Source: Undibacterium paludis
GTDB taxonomy: Bacteria; Pseudomonadota; Gammaproteobacteria; Burkholderiales; Burkholderiaceae_D
Length of the DNA: 64,000 nucleotides
Direction: 5' to 3'
Assembly: GCF_022568815.1 (NCBI RefSeq)
Contig: NZ_JAKZHX010000005.1
Coordinates: 300,820-364,819 of the forward strand
A program made the position numbers and the translations under genes. The notes beneath the pieces are model-generated. The model did not search any database. It had not been told where the DNA came from and saw only the letters and a program-made list of their open reading frames with translations. Shown piece after piece: positions 46,821 through 58,121 of the stretch. How positions within the stretch are numbered: the stretch's first letter is position 1; each line of letters starts with the position of its first letter.

Positions 46821-49800
46821 TCACTTGCCATCCTGGCCGAAAAACACCTTGCCTGCCTGTGACAGTAATTCATCTTCTATCTGCTGTGCCGGCACAGGTT
46901 TGCTCAGATAAAAACCTTGCAGAATATCGCAGGATTTGGAGCGCAGGAAATCCAGTTGCTCCCGCGTTTCCACCCCTTCTGCCACCACTTCCAGTCGCAA
47001 GCTATGGGCCAGTGCAATAATGCCGGTGACGATGGCGGCATCATCGGCATCCCCCGGTACGTCACGTACAAATGAACGGTCTATCTTGACGATATCGACA
47101 GGGAAACGTTTCAGGTATGACAGGGATGAATAGCCAGTGCCGAAGTCATCTATCGTCAGTCGCACGCCAAGACTGCGCAAACGGTCAAGCACAGCCAGGG
47201 TGTCCTGTGCATGTTCCATCAGGGTGCTTTCTGTAATCTCCAGCTCCAGCATATGCGCAGGCAATTCCGTATCGGACAAGGCTTTTTCTACCGTAGAGAC
47301 AAAATCTTTTTGCAATAACTGGCTGACCGACAAATTGACTGCCACCCGTAAATCCCGGAAGCCTTTCTGCATCCAGGTACGCATCTGCTGGCAGGCAGTA
47401 CGCAACACCCATTCGCCCAGCGCGATGATGAGACCGGTCTCTTCCGCCATGGGAATAAATTCCAGCGGCGCCACCATGCCGCGAGTAGGATGGTACCAGC
47501 GCACCAGGGCTTCCATACCGATGATTTCACCGGTATCCATGCGTGCCTGCGCCTGGTAGAAGACCGCCAGTTCATTACGTTCCAGTGCACGGCGCAGATC
47601 GTTTTCCAGGCGTACGCGTTCAGAGATGGAATGCTCCATCGCGGCTTCAAAGAATTGGAAGTCAGAATTGGTTTTCTTGGCGCGGTACATGGCCGTGTCG
47701 GCATGCTTGACCAATGTGCCAACATCAGCGCCATCGTTTGGATAAACAGAAATACCTATGCTGGCCGTCACAAAAATATCGTGCCCATCAATCTGGAAAG
47801 GCTTGGCCACAGTACGGCAGATATTTTGCGCAGCTGCTGCGGCTGCTGCCGGGTCTGCCAGTTCACTCAGCACAACGGTGAATTCATCACCGCCCAGTCT
47901 GGCCACGCAATCAGCATTGCGTACACTGCGCCGCACGCGCTGCGCCACCGCAACCAGCAAGCGGTCACCAACATCATGACCCAGGCTGTCGTTCACATTC
48001 TTGAAACGGTCAAGATCGAGAAACAGCACCGCTACTGATTCCCCATTGGTCTTGGCCATCTCCAGCCTGCGTCCCAACTGGTCAAGGAATTGCGTACGGT
48101 TGGGCAAACCCGTCAACACATCATTGAAAGCCAGGTGACGTATGCGTTTTTCTGCCTGGTTGGCTTCTATGATGCGGCGCACGCGCTGGGACAGTACGGC
48201 AAAATGTATGGGCTTGGGGATGTAGTCGCAAGCGCCGGCAGCAAACGCGCGCTCCACCGAACTATTGTCTTCCAGCGCGGTAATCATCAGCACCGGTATG
48301 CTGCGGCCACGCGGCAATTCCTGTATCAGGCTGCAGGCAGTGAAGCCATCCATCACCGGCATGACGGCATCCATCAGGATCACATCGGGTCGGATGCGTT
48401 TGAGCATCTGCAAGGCTTGCGACCCATCGGCAGCTTCTTCCACCTTGAAGCCGTCTCTTTGCAGGGTGTGGCGCAAGGTGCTGCGGGTGCTGCGGTCATC
48501 ATCGACCACCAGGACCTTGGCCACCTGGCGATCGCTGGTCAGCACTTCGTGGTCTTGCAAATAGACTTCATCACCCAATTCTGCGGCCACTGCTTCATAG
48601 GCATTTTGCAGGCTGCCCAGCAGGGGCGAGATATCAGGCAAATGACCTTGCTGGGCCAGTTGTTCGACTTCCTTGGCAAATTGCATCAGGCTGAGCGCCC
48701 CCAGGTTACCGCTGCTGCCTTTGATGGAATGCGCCATCGCCCTGACCAGTTCGGCGTCGCTCTGTTGCAGTCCATGATGCAATTGTTCCAGGTAGATTGG
48801 TGTGTCTTCCAGGAACAGGGAAACCGTCTGTTGCAAACCAGGCCCAAGTATCTCGCGCAATTTGTCGAACACAGCCCTGTCTATGGTACTGCTGTCGAGG
48901 GGCAACAAATTGCCATCTGCCGGCAAGGCGCGTCCAGCGGCGCCGCCGTGTCTGAGCCAGCGTTCGAGCTTCTGACGCAGTTCCACCAGGGTGATGGGTT
49001 TGGCCAGGTAATCATCCATGCCTATTGCCAGGCATTTTTCTGCGTCTCCTGGCTGGGTATTGGCGGTCATGGCGACGATAGGAGTACGTCTGCCCAGGCC
49101 GTCTTCGTAGCTGCGTATTCTGACCGTTGCCTCATAACCGTCCATCTCCGGCATGCTGCAATCCATCAGTATCAGGTCGTAGCGACTGCGTCTTGCAGCT
49201 TCGACTGCTTCTTTCCCATTACCGGCAAATTCGCAATGGCAGGAACTAAGCGATAACATGCCCGCTGCCACCATTTGATTGGTACGGTTATCTTCAACGA
49301 CAAGCACCCGCCACTCGCCTTTTTCGGCGGACACGGCAGGTTCAGCATGACGGCTCACTTCAGCGGGCAAAAGGGCCGCTTGCGCCACAGGCAGTCCTGC
49401 TGTTGCGGGTGTTACTGCAATTGACTGACTGGCCGGATCAAGTAACAGATGACGGATGGATTCCATCAGTCTCTCCATCTGTACAGGCTTGCCCAGGCAG
49501 ATATCTGCGGATGAAGAATTTTCCTGACTGGCGCTGCCATATTTGTCGAGAGCCAGGGTCCTGATGCCGCTGTGATGATGATCAATCTTCAGCCTGTGGG
49601 CCAGGTCCTCACCGCTTTCATCGACGCTGGCAATGTCCATGATGACCAGTGAATAGGGACCGGCCTCGCTGGCTGCCCGCGTCAGCAAAGCCAGTGCTTC
49701 CGTACCATTGCCAACACCACGGCACAACAGGCCATGACGTGACAGATTTTGCACCAGAAAAAGCCTGACGACTTCACTGTCATCGACGATCAGGATTCTC

Positions 49801-51380
49801 TCGTCACGCAAATCCATGTTGAGCATGTCGTCCGTATCACCATCCCTGACAGAGGATGCAGCCTGGCATTGCATGGTGAAATGAAAGTTACTGCCCTGCC
49901 CCACTGTGCTATTGACGCCGATTTCACCATGCAATAAAGCCACCAGCTGTTTGCAGATGGCCAGTCCAAGGCCGGTACCGCCATATTTGCGGGTAGTCGA
50001 CCGGTCTGCCTGGGCGAAAGAGTCAAATACCGTGGCAACTGCATCTGCGGACATACCTATGCCGGTATCGCGAACCTCAAACCGCAATGACAGCATTTGA
50101 TCAGCATTATCGCTTTGTGAGGTTGGCTCTGCCTTGTCCCGTGTCACCCACAGGCTCACTTCACCATGTTCAGTGAATTTGATGGCGTTACCGATCAGGT
50201 TGATCAGTATCTGCCTCAGGCGCAGGGAATCACTCTTGATGCGCCAGGGAACATCATCAGCAATCAGATAAGCCAGTTCCAGCCCTTTTTGTTGCGCCGA
50301 TTTGGCCAGCAGGGTGATAACTTCGGATATCAGCTTGTTAAGGTCAAATTCAATGTTCTCGACCTCGACCTTACCGGCTTCCATCTTGGAAAAATCGAGA
50401 ATGTCATTGATCAGCTCTATCAAAGCCTGTGAAGAATTCCAGGCCACGTCGACGCATTCACGCTGATGTTTGGTGAGACGCATTTCCTTGAGCATGTCTA
50501 GCATGCCTACGACACCGTTGAGCGGGGTCCGTACTTCATGGCTGACGGTGGCGGCAAACTGCGCCTTCATGATCGCTGTCTGCAAGGCCTGATCACGCGA
50601 CTGCTTGAGTTCATTTTCGCGTTCTTCAAGCACAGACATCATCTGATTGAAAGCCTGCGCCATTTCTATGATGTCTTTTGATCCCTGCGGTGCGGCACGC
50701 ATGCCGGACTCGCCAGCTTCTGCCCTGCCCATCAGGGCTGACAGCTGGTTCAACGGACGTATCATCTGACGTGATACCAGGCGTATGACGCCCAATAACA
50801 CCAATGCGAACGACAGGGAAATGGCAAGATTGCTGATCAACAAAGATGTAATCAACTTGTCCAGTGTATCCTTGCCGATGATGACATTTACATAACCGAG
50901 CAATTGCGGTTTGCTTTCCTGCACTTCAAACGGGGAAACTTCGGTCTCGCCACCAACGACCGGCGCACTGAAACGCCAGTCATGATCGCTTTCCTGCTCC
51001 AGCCTGGCACTGGCCAACTGCTTTTTGGGCGCTGCCGGCAAGGGTGCAGGTGTCACACCAGCCTTGTTTTGCGATAACAAAACCTTGTGATCGGCATTGA
51101 TGATGTCGACCTGAAGGACATCGGGAAAAGCCAGTGTGGTTGCCACCACCTCCTTGGCATTATCGGCAGAATGATACAGCAGGGCCAGGCGGCTTTGCCG
51201 TGCCAGGTTCTCTGCCACTTGCTGCCCCTGCACGACAAAATAATCACGCATGCGATGACTGGCCTGCCAGGAATTCATGATGGATGAAAACAGGGCCAGC
51301 ACCAGGATGGCAGCAGTGATGATGAGCGTCAATTGCCGACTGAAACCTATGCGCCGAAAATACTTGCTAAAAACCGTCAT
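46821..51380 (-). CDS. giant hybrid kinase with HPt, three receivers, GGDEF and EAL
   Basis: A 1519-aa membrane protein. In order: TM helix (about residues 15-35), periplasmic part, second TM (about 178-200), HAMP, HisKA (SHEVRTPLNG, His about 280), HATPase (DTGIGMS, GGTGLGLAI, about 435-475), receiver 1 (ILIVDDSEVV ... VIMDIAS, about 527-645), receiver 2 (VLVVEDNRTN ... ILMDCSMPEMDG, about 690-805), HPt (HSIKGSSGNLG, about 885), receiver 3 (VLVVDDDRST ... ILMDAVMPVMDG, about 955-1070), GGDEF (RLGGDEF, intact) and EAL (GMEALVRW, intact). A complete phosphorelay feeding c-di-GMP turnover in one chain. Only the first receiver looks degenerate around its switch residue (RTLALD). Confidence 0.93.
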   Translation of the reverse strand: MTVFSKYFRRIGFSRQLTLIITAAILVLALFSSIMNSWQASHRMRDYFVVQGQQVAENLARQSRLALLYHSADNAKEVVATTLAFPDVLQVDIINADHKVLLSQNKAGVTPAPLPAAPKKQLASARLEQESDHDWRFSAPVVGGETEVSPFEVQESKPQLLGYVNVIIGKDTLDKLITSLLISNLAISLSFALVLLGVIRLVSRQMIRPLNQLSALMGRAEAGESGMRAAPQGSKDIIEMAQAFNQMMSVLEERENELKQSRDQALQTAIMKAQFAATVSHEVRTPLNGVVGMLDMLKEMRLTKHQRECVDVAWNSSQALIELINDILDFSKMEAGKVEVENIEFDLNKLISEVITLLAKSAQQKGLELAYLIADDVPWRIKSDSLRLRQILINLIGNAIKFTEHGEVSLWVTRDKAEPTSQSDNADQMLSLRFEVRDTGIGMSADAVATVFDSFAQADRSTTRKYGGTGLGLAICKQLVALLHGEIGVNSTVGQGSNFHFTMQCQAASSVRDGDTDDMLNMDLRDERILIVDDSEVVRLFLVQNLSRHGLLCRGVGNGTEALALLTRAASEAGPYSLVIMDIASVDESGEDLAHRLKIDHHHSGIRTLALDKYGSASQENSSSADICLGKPVQMERLMESIRHLLLDPASQSIAVTPATAGLPVAQAALLPAEVSRHAEPAVSAEKGEWRVLVVEDNRTNQMVAAGMLSLSSCHCEFAGNGKEAVEAARRSRYDLILMDCSMPEMDGYEATVRIRSYEDGLGRRTPIVAMTANTQPGDAEKCLAIGMDDYLAKPITLVELRQKLERWLRHGGAAGRALPADGNLLPLDSSTIDRAVFDKLREILGPGLQQTVSLFLEDTPIYLEQLHHGLQQSDAELVRAMAHSIKGSSGNLGALSLMQFAKEVEQLAQQGHLPDISPLLGSLQNAYEAVAAELGDEVYLQDHEVLTSDRQVAKVLVVDDDRSTRSTLRHTLQRDGFKVEEAADGSQALQMLKRIRPDVILMDAVMPVMDGFTACSLIQELPRGRSIPVLMITALEDNSSVERAFAAGACDYIPKPIHFAVLSQRVRRIIEANQAEKRIRHLAFNDVLTGLPNRTQFLDQLGRRLEMAKTNGESVAVLFLDLDRFKNVNDSLGHDVGDRLLVAVAQRVRRSVRNADCVARLGGDEFTVVLSELADPAAAAAAAQNICRTVAKPFQIDGHDIFVTASIGISVYPNDGADVGTLVKHADTAMYRAKKTNSDFQFFEAAMEHSISERVRLENDLRRALERNELAVFYQAQARMDTGEIIGMEALVRWYHPTRGMVAPLEFIPMAEETGLIIALGEWVLRTACQQMRTWMQKGFRDLRVAVNLSVSQLLQKDFVSTVEKALSDTELPAHMLELEITESTLMEHAQDTLAVLDRLRSLGVRLTIDDFGTGYSSLSYLKRFPVDIVKIDRSFVRDVPGDADDAAIVTGIIALAHSLRLEVVAEGVETREQLDFLRSKSCDILQGFYLSKPVPAQQIEDELLSQAGKVFFGQDGK

Positions 51381-51558
51381 GCGTCAACCAAAATAGATAA
51401 GGCTGGCTTCAGTAGACTACCCCGATGCACAGCCGGATTTCTCTACATTCAAGATCATGTCTGCAAGATTCGATAGCAGAACATGCTTGGCTTTTTCTTT
51501 CTTGTACAAAACCAGAAAGCATGGCTTTGCGCGTGATTTTGCCCTTCACCAAGCTTCA

Positions 51559-52800
51559 CTATGGTTCAGGAAAAATGGAATCAAAACTTCGCTGACTTTG
51601 ATAATCTATATTTAATCCTATGTGGCTGGCGGTACGCAAATTGACGGCAATCAGTACTTCCCGCAGCAAGGACACGCCTGCCTTGCGGCCATCGCCACTG
51701 AGTGCACCGTGTGCCGCCGATGCCAGGCTGTGCCCCAACTCAAGATTATTCGGATATAAAGCAAACAGCGCACCTTTCTTGGCATGCAAAAAGCTGCTGG
51801 AAAAAAACGGGATACCACGGCTCCAGGATTCCCTCAAAACCAGGGGAAGGATGCTGCCTTCTTCTACCGTGGTTGTATCCTGGGGTAGCCATAGGGCATC
51901 CTTGCGGTCGGCATTGGCAAAGGCGGTTTCATACTGATGAGCAGCTGTGGCCAGGTCCTTTGCCTCATAGGCCACAAGTTCCAGGCCCTGCTGACGCGCA
52001 GCTTCACGGGCGAGTTTGATCAGCCACTCATTGTTTTTTGGGTCATAGACCACCAACACCCGTTTCACATTCGGCAACAGTCCTTTCAGACGGGCAAACA
52101 ACAGAGCCGGATCAGGCATCAGGCTAACGCCCGTCATGGTGCGACTTTCATTTTCCGGGATATTCAGGACACCGCCGACCACCACCGAGATATCCCTGTC
52201 CAGTCCTGTTGCCAACTTCATGCCCTGGCGGCCAAGCGCGATGACCACCTTGACACCGTTACGCTTGAGTTGTGCGTTCAATTCGCTGGCTTCAAGCCTG
52301 GGGCCCAGGGGAATACTGATGACCGGGATACGGGATTTATCTTCTACACCTTCAATGATTTTGGCAAAGATGCTGCGATAAGGCTCGCCCAGGTCCGGAT
52401 ACAGTACAGCCAGACTGCCGCTCATGGATGCCTCACCCCGCTTTGACGGGTTGGCCGTATCCGCAAATACCAGGTATTCCCCATATTGACGCGCCTGTCG
52501 CAGCTCTTGCGATAGCTTTGGCGTACTCATGTAGGTAGCCTGGTTTTGCAGCATGGCGACATCAGGCAAAGTCAATGACTGTGCACTGGCCGTACCAGCA
52601 ACCAGCAGGAAACAAAGCATGCAGCAAATCTGCAAGACGTAATGAAGCACACCCGAGCTCCACGAACTGCCCTTGCGGGAGCTGGAAGATCGAGTGTGGC
52701 AGGAAGTCAGGTAACTGTGCTCCGACATTACGTTTTTTATTCCTTGACTGAATTCATGTTTGCTTGCAAATCGCTTTTTCAACCAGTTTGCGTTAAGCAT
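51559..52800 (-). CDS. ABC_sub_bind-type substrate-binding protein
   Basis: A 413-aa protein with a signal-like hydrophobic segment at about residues 54-73 (LQICCMLCFLLVAGTASA) and a two-lobe binding fold resembling PF04392 (ABC_sub_bind). The phrases VVIALGRQGMKLATGL, VKRVLVVYDPKNNEWLIKLAREAARQQGLELV and LPLVLRESWSRGIPFFSSS support this. No ABC permease or ATPase is nearby. The start is uncertain: 52728 (MSEHSYL) is an alternative. It lies between a TonB receptor and the giant kinase, so it may sense a ligand for the kinase rather than feed a transporter. Confidence 0.8.
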   Translation of the reverse strand: MLNANWLKKRFASKHEFSQGIKNVMSEHSYLTSCHTRSSSSRKGSSWSSGVLHYVLQICCMLCFLLVAGTASAQSLTLPDVAMLQNQATYMSTPKLSQELRQARQYGEYLVFADTANPSKRGEASMSGSLAVLYPDLGEPYRSIFAKIIEGVEDKSRIPVISIPLGPRLEASELNAQLKRNGVKVVIALGRQGMKLATGLDRDISVVVGGVLNIPENESRTMTGVSLMPDPALLFARLKGLLPNVKRVLVVYDPKNNEWLIKLAREAARQQGLELVAYEAKDLATAAHQYETAFANADRKDALWLPQDTTTVEEGSILPLVLRESWSRGIPFFSSSFLHAKKGALFALYPNNLELGHSLASAAHGALSGDGRKAGVSLLREVLIAVNLRTASHIGLNIDYQSQRSFDSIFPEP

Positions 52801-52942
52801 ATGTCATCACATTTTTTACAGCATTCAGCGATGAAGAATAACCGCTAACATTAACAGGTTTTTCCTTCATCAACTGCAAATTTAAGTAGCCGTGCCTGTC
52901 TGTCCGACAAACGGTCGAGATAGGACAACAGACAATCATTTT

Positions 52943-55039
52943 TTACAACTTATAGCTTAACTGCAAAAACATTGATCGCCCTCCCAGGGGAATATCAGCC
53001 GGCATATTGATAAAAGGTGCGCTGTAGGCACTTGGTTCACGCACATCGGCATTGAGCACATTACGCAATATCAATGCCCACTCCCAGCCAGTATGCACCT
53101 TGCGCGAACCCAGTGTCAGGTCCAGTGTCGTGTAATCACTGAGTTTCTCTCTGGTGTCCGCAGGTTCCCGCTGACGGTCGCCGATATGATTGATCTGTGC
53201 ATTGACGCGCCAGCCCGCTGGTGCCTGCCAGTCTGCCCGCAGATAAACATGACGACGCGGTGTCATGCCCGGATCTTTTTTAGTGATGTCATCGACAGCT
53301 CTCTGATAGGCAAAGTTTCCGGCCAGACGCCAGTCCTTGCTGACTTCCCAGCTTGCTTCCATTTCAAAACCGCGCCCGGTACGGCTGCCGCCATTCTCAT
53401 TAAGGAAATTATTACTGACACGTATCAGGTCCGACATCTGATAGCGGAACAGATTCAGCCCCAATTGCAAACCCGGCCTGGCCTGCCAGGACAAGGCGGC
53501 TTCTGTCGTACGCATTTTTTCTGCCCTGAGGGCGGGATTACCGACGACCACCGGGTTATTGATGACATACAATTCTTCAAATGACGGTGCGCGAAAAGCA
53601 CTGCCATACAAGAGCTTGGCAGTGAGGTTGTAATCAGCTTCCCACACCAGGGCCAGCCTGGGGTTGGTCGTACCACCAAAATCAGAATACTGATCGTGCC
53701 GTACGCCGGCAGTCAATGCCCAATCCTTGGCAAATTGCCATTCATCCTGTACGTACAGATAACGTACCAGACGGCTATGTGGATGCATATACGGTACAGT
53801 GTCCGTCACGTCCTGCATATCAGAAAATGCACCGACACCGATGGGGGAATTATCGGGATTAAAATTCTTGGTCTCCCGTATCTTGTACAACTCCTCTTTT
53901 GCGGCACCTGCACCAAAACGCAGATGATGCTGTTTGAAGCCACTGTAATCGAGAGCAGCATTCAAGCGTCCGTGACGCTCCCAGCGAAAGGGGCTGCCGA
54001 TGAAACCATCCTTGAAGACGCCGCCAAAAGCACCCGGCGGGAAAATCATGACCAGGGAATTTTCATTGTAATAGGTAAAACTACCATTGAATTCCAGACT
54101 CCAGTCTTTAGCAAAATCAGGATCTTTATATTTCAAGTCCGAGGTAAAACGTCTGCTGCTGCCCCAGCCCCTGGGGTCAAGCGCCAGGGCGATGCCGGTA
54201 CCTGCACCGATATTTTCCCTGTGCATGAGTCCAAGACGCAGATTCCATTTGCCATAACTGAAGTCAAGATTGCCATCTACCGCTGCGCGGCCAAAGCTCT
54301 CATAACCTGGCGCCAATGAAGCATGCGTACCGAACAGCTGATCAAACCCTGTCTGAGCATCCCTTTCAACCAGGGGATTGGCACCTGCCGTTTTGCTATA
54401 TTGCAAAGAGGCGGCAACATCTACGCTGCCAAGTTTGCCACCATGCAGCACCCAGGCATCGACGCCTTGAAATGACCCCAGACGCATACCGAATCTGGTG
54501 CCATCCTGCTCTTTGGCATTTTTTGTGATGATATTGATCACACCTGAAAAAGCATCCGCACCATACAGGGCAGACCCAGGACCGCGTATCACTTCTATTC
54601 TGGCGACATTCTCCAGCGGCATATCGGCAGAAATAAAACCACGGTCACCACTATAAGCGTTGGTTACCGGTGTACCATTGATCAATACCAGCACCTGCGG
54701 ATTGTTGAGCCCGCTGCGTACGCCGCGTATGGTATAGATAGACATATTGAGCACCGTGGAACGGCTGACATGCAGGCCGGGCACGGTTTCCAGCACGCCA
54801 TCAAGACTGGTAGCGCCCATGGCTTCGATGTCAGCAGCAGTGATCACGGTGGCTACTGCCGGGGCACGTCGCAAAGGCAAGGCAGCCCCTGTCGCCACAC
54901 TGACCTGCGACTTATCACCGTAGACCAGGGTCAGGTCTTCTTCATTATTCTGGTCTTGCGCCAGACTCAGTTGCGGGGAGGCAGCCGACCAGACTGCCAA
55001 ATGCAGGGCAAAAACTGTACTGACAAGCTGTCTCATCAT
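52943..55039 (-). CDS. TonB-dependent outer-membrane receptor
   Basis: A 698-aa receptor with a signal peptide, an N-terminal plug (about residues 60-170; VATVITAADIEAMGATSLDG, MSIYTIRGVRSGLNNPQVLVL and RGPGSALYGADAFSGVINIITK) and a 22-strand beta-barrel ending in FLQLSYKL. The substrate cannot be predicted from sequence; the pattern is siderophore/cobalamin-receptor-like, but no riboswitch or Fur site was recognised upstream. It heads a minus-strand group with a binding protein and a giant signalling kinase. Confidence 0.93.
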   Translation of the reverse strand: MMRQLVSTVFALHLAVWSAASPQLSLAQDQNNEEDLTLVYGDKSQVSVATGAALPLRRAPAVATVITAADIEAMGATSLDGVLETVPGLHVSRSTVLNMSIYTIRGVRSGLNNPQVLVLINGTPVTNAYSGDRGFISADMPLENVARIEVIRGPGSALYGADAFSGVINIITKNAKEQDGTRFGMRLGSFQGVDAWVLHGGKLGSVDVAASLQYSKTAGANPLVERDAQTGFDQLFGTHASLAPGYESFGRAAVDGNLDFSYGKWNLRLGLMHRENIGAGTGIALALDPRGWGSSRRFTSDLKYKDPDFAKDWSLEFNGSFTYYNENSLVMIFPPGAFGGVFKDGFIGSPFRWERHGRLNAALDYSGFKQHHLRFGAGAAKEELYKIRETKNFNPDNSPIGVGAFSDMQDVTDTVPYMHPHSRLVRYLYVQDEWQFAKDWALTAGVRHDQYSDFGGTTNPRLALVWEADYNLTAKLLYGSAFRAPSFEELYVINNPVVVGNPALRAEKMRTTEAALSWQARPGLQLGLNLFRYQMSDLIRVSNNFLNENGGSRTGRGFEMEASWEVSKDWRLAGNFAYQRAVDDITKKDPGMTPRRHVYLRADWQAPAGWRVNAQINHIGDRQREPADTREKLSDYTTLDLTLGSRKVHTGWEWALILRNVLNADVREPSAYSAPFINMPADIPLGGRSMFLQLSYKL

Positions 55040-55260
55040 GTCCCCTGTGGTTTATATCCATATTAATCCAAACCTTCAGGTGTGGACAAACAAGATGCAT
55101 GAGGGCAAGTCCAGTTTGTATCAATGCTGCCAACAAGTGACAAGTTTTAAAAGATTTATTATTTTTTGAGCAATCAGTTTGAGTCTTGCAGCAGTAAACA
55201 CTGCCGTTAGCACTTTCCTCATTTATAATCAAAGGTTTAGCAATCACCGCAGATCATATT

Positions 55261-58089
55261 ATGGAATTAGCCAAGTCTTTTGAGCCCGCACAAATCGAAC
55301 AATCCTGGCGCGGCGAGTGGGAAAAACGTGGATATTTTGCCGCCACCATGGATGAAGGCAAACCCTCTTTCTGCATACAACTGCCGCCACCCAATGTGAC
55401 GGGCACCCTGCACATGGGCCACGCCTTCAACCAGACCATCATGGATGGCCTGACGCGCTATTACCGCATGCGTGGTCACAATACGGCCTGGGTGCCGGGT
55501 ACTGACCATGCAGGTATCGCCACACAGATCGTGGTAGAGCGCCAATTGGATGCACAAAAGATTTCGCGCCATGACCTGGGCCGTGAAAAATTCCTGGAAA
55601 AAGTCTGGGAATGGAAAGAAAAATCCGGTTCCACCATCACCGGCCAGATGCGCCGCATGGGTGCGTCTGCCGACTGGGACCGTGAATATTTCACGATGGA
55701 TGCCGAACGTTCAAAAATCGTTACGGATGTCTTCGTCAAACTGGTGGAGCAAGGCCTGATCTATCGCGGCAAACGTCTGGTCAACTGGGACCCGGTGTTG
55801 GGCACCGCAGTGTCTGACCTGGAAGTGGTATCGGAAGAGGAAGACGGTTCGATGTGGCACATCCGTTACCCGTTTGCCGATGGCTCCGGTCACCTGACGG
55901 TAGCGACGACCCGCCCGGAAACCCTGCTCGGTGACGTGGCGGTGGCAGTTGATCCAACTGATGAGCGCTATATTCACCTGGTTGGCAAGATGCTCAAGCT
56001 GCCGCTGACAGAGCGTGAAATCCCGGTGATTGCCGACAGCTATGTCGACAAGGAATTTGGTACCGGCTGCGTGAAGATCACGCCTGCGCATGACTTCAAC
56101 GACTATGCCGTTGGTCAGCGTCACAATCTCGACAAGATCAGTGTCCTGACACTGGATGCCAAGATCAATGAAAACGCCCCTGCGGCTTACCAGGGCATGG
56201 ACCGTTTCGTCGCCCGCAAGCAGATTGTGGCCGACCTTGACGCACAAGGCCTGCTGGAATCAGTCAAACCACACAAACTCATGGTGCCACGCGGCGACCG
56301 CACGAATGTGGTTATCGAACCCATGTTGACTGACCAGTGGTTCATGGCCATGAGCAAGCCGGCACCGGAAGGTACGCATTTCCCTGGTAAATCCATCGCT
56401 GAAGTAGCGCTGGAAAAAGTCGCTGATGGTGAAATCAAATTTATCCCGGAAAACTGGACGACGACTTACAACCAATGGCTGACCAATATCCAGGACTGGT
56501 GTATCTCACGCCAATTGTGGTGGGGCCATCAAATCCCGGCCTGGTATGGCGACAATGGCGAAATCTTTGTTGCGCATGATGAAGCCGCTGCCAAAGCCAA
56601 GGCGACTGCCGCTGGCTACACTGGCGCGCTGAAGCGTGACGACGACGTGCTCGACACCTGGTTCTCGTCTGCACTGGTGCCTTTCTCTACCATGGGCTGG
56701 CCGGAAGAAACACCGGACATCAGACAATTCCTGCCATCCTCGGTGCTGGTGACCGGCTTTGACATCATCTTCTTCTGGGTAGCGCGCATGGTCATGATGA
56801 CCACGCACTTCACCGGCAAGGTACCGTTCAATACTGTGTATGTACATGGCCTGGTACGCGATTCCAGCGGCCAGAAAATGTCCAAGTCCAAGGGCAATAC
56901 CCTGGACCCGATCGACCTGATCGATGGCATCAGTGTTGATGAACTGGTGGCCAAGCGCACAGCTGGCCTGATGAATCCTAAACAGGCAGCCAGCATAGAA
57001 AAAGCCACGCGCAAGGAATTTGCTGACGGCATCCCTGCCTATGGTACGGACGCGCTGCGCTTCACCATGGCCAGCTATGCATCGCTGGGCCGCAATATCA
57101 ATTTCGACCTCGGTCGTTGTGAAGGCTATCGCAATTTCTGCAACAAGCTGTGGAATGCGACCCGCTTTGTGCTGATGAATACTGAAGGCAAGGATTGCGG
57201 CTTTGGTGCTGGTGTCACCGATGCAGACCTCGATTATTCCCAAGCCGACAAATGGATTATCTCCACTCTGCAACGTGCTGAAGCCGAAATAGAAAAGGGC
57301 TTTTCCGACTATCGCTTTGATAACATCGCTTCTGCCATCTACAAGTTTGTCTGGGATGAGTATTGTGACTGGTATCTGGAAGTGGCCAAGGTACAGGTAC
57401 AAAATGGCACGGAAGCCCAGCAACGCGCCACCCGCCGCACACTCTTGCGCGTGCTGGAAGTGATCCTGCGTCTGGCTCATCCTGTCATTCCTTTTGTCAC
57501 AGAAGCCCTGTGGCAAACCGTGGCGCCACTGGCAGGCAAGACCCTGAACCCGGCTGGCGACAGCATCATGGTTCAGCCTTACCCGCTGTTCGTGGCTGAG
57601 AATGTTGATACCACTGCAGAAGCCTGGATGCAGGCTTTGAAAGGCATGACCGATGCCTGCCGCAACCTGCGCGGTGAAATGCAATTGTCCCCTGCCCTGC
57701 GCGTACCTCTGCTCTTGCAGGCTGCAAATGCAGAAGACAAAGCACGCCTGCAATCTTTTGCGCCTTACCTGCAAGCCCTGGCCAAGTTGTCAGAAGTATC
57801 CGTCGTCGATGCCTTGCCTGAAGATTCACCAGCCCCGGTATCCATCGTCGGTGAATCGAAACTGATGCTGAAAGTGGAAATCGATGTGGCCGCAGAACGT
57901 GCCCGCATAGGTAAGGAAATTACCAGGCTTGAAGGTGAAATTGCCAAGGCAGAAACCAAGCTGGGCAATGAAGGCTTTGTCGCCAGGGCGCCGGCACAGG
58001 TCATCGCGCAAGAGAAAGAGCGTGTCGCAAACTTCACTGCCACTTTGCAAAAGCTGCGTGAGCAATTTGCAAAATTGCCAACGGCATAG
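55261..58089 (+). CDS. valS: valyl-tRNA synthetase
   Basis: A 942-aa class I synthetase. HIGH motif in [16 protein letters not shown] (about residues 41-56), KMSKS in [10 protein letters not shown] (about 540), a CP1 editing domain (about 190-345), an anticodon-binding region, and a C-terminal coiled coil (about 880-942) that grips the tRNA. It is a single gene with divergent upstream receptor. No T-box leader is expected or seen. Confidence 0.97.
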   Translation: MELAKSFEPAQIEQSWRGEWEKRGYFAATMDEGKPSFCIQLPPPNVTGTLHMGHAFNQTIMDGLTRYYRMRGHNTAWVPGTDHAGIATQIVVERQLDAQKISRHDLGREKFLEKVWEWKEKSGSTITGQMRRMGASADWDREYFTMDAERSKIVTDVFVKLVEQGLIYRGKRLVNWDPVLGTAVSDLEVVSEEEDGSMWHIRYPFADGSGHLTVATTRPETLLGDVAVAVDPTDERYIHLVGKMLKLPLTEREIPVIADSYVDKEFGTGCVKITPAHDFNDYAVGQRHNLDKISVLTLDAKINENAPAAYQGMDRFVARKQIVADLDAQGLLESVKPHKLMVPRGDRTNVVIEPMLTDQWFMAMSKPAPEGTHFPGKSIAEVALEKVADGEIKFIPENWTTTYNQWLTNIQDWCISRQLWWGHQIPAWYGDNGEIFVAHDEAAAKAKATAAGYTGALKRDDDVLDTWFSSALVPFSTMGWPEETPDIRQFLPSSVLVTGFDIIFFWVARMVMMTTHFTGKVPFNTVYVHGLVRDSSGQKMSKSKGNTLDPIDLIDGISVDELVAKRTAGLMNPKQAASIEKATRKEFADGIPAYGTDALRFTMASYASLGRNINFDLGRCEGYRNFCNKLWNATRFVLMNTEGKDCGFGAGVTDADLDYSQADKWIISTLQRAEAEIEKGFSDYRFDNIASAIYKFVWDEYCDWYLEVAKVQVQNGTEAQQRATRRTLLRVLEVILRLAHPVIPFVTEALWQTVAPLAGKTLNPAGDSIMVQPYPLFVAENVDTTAEAWMQALKGMTDACRNLRGEMQLSPALRVPLLLQAANAEDKARLQSFAPYLQALAKLSEVSVVDALPEDSPAPVSIVGESKLMLKVEIDVAAERARIGKEITRLEGEIAKAETKLGNEGFVARAPAQVIAQEKERVANFTATLQKLREQFAKLPTA

Positions 58090-58121
58090 TAAATACAGTT
58101 AAAGTAGAGACTCTAAAAATC

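Noticed and set aside
48090..49256. 388-codon frame antisense to the giant hybrid kinase
   Set aside because: Mirror of the receiver and HPt coding region; composition rich in His/Gln typical of antisense reading.
56506..57774. 422-codon frame antisense to valS
   Set aside because: Lies wholly inside valS and has no recognisable domain or ribosome site.
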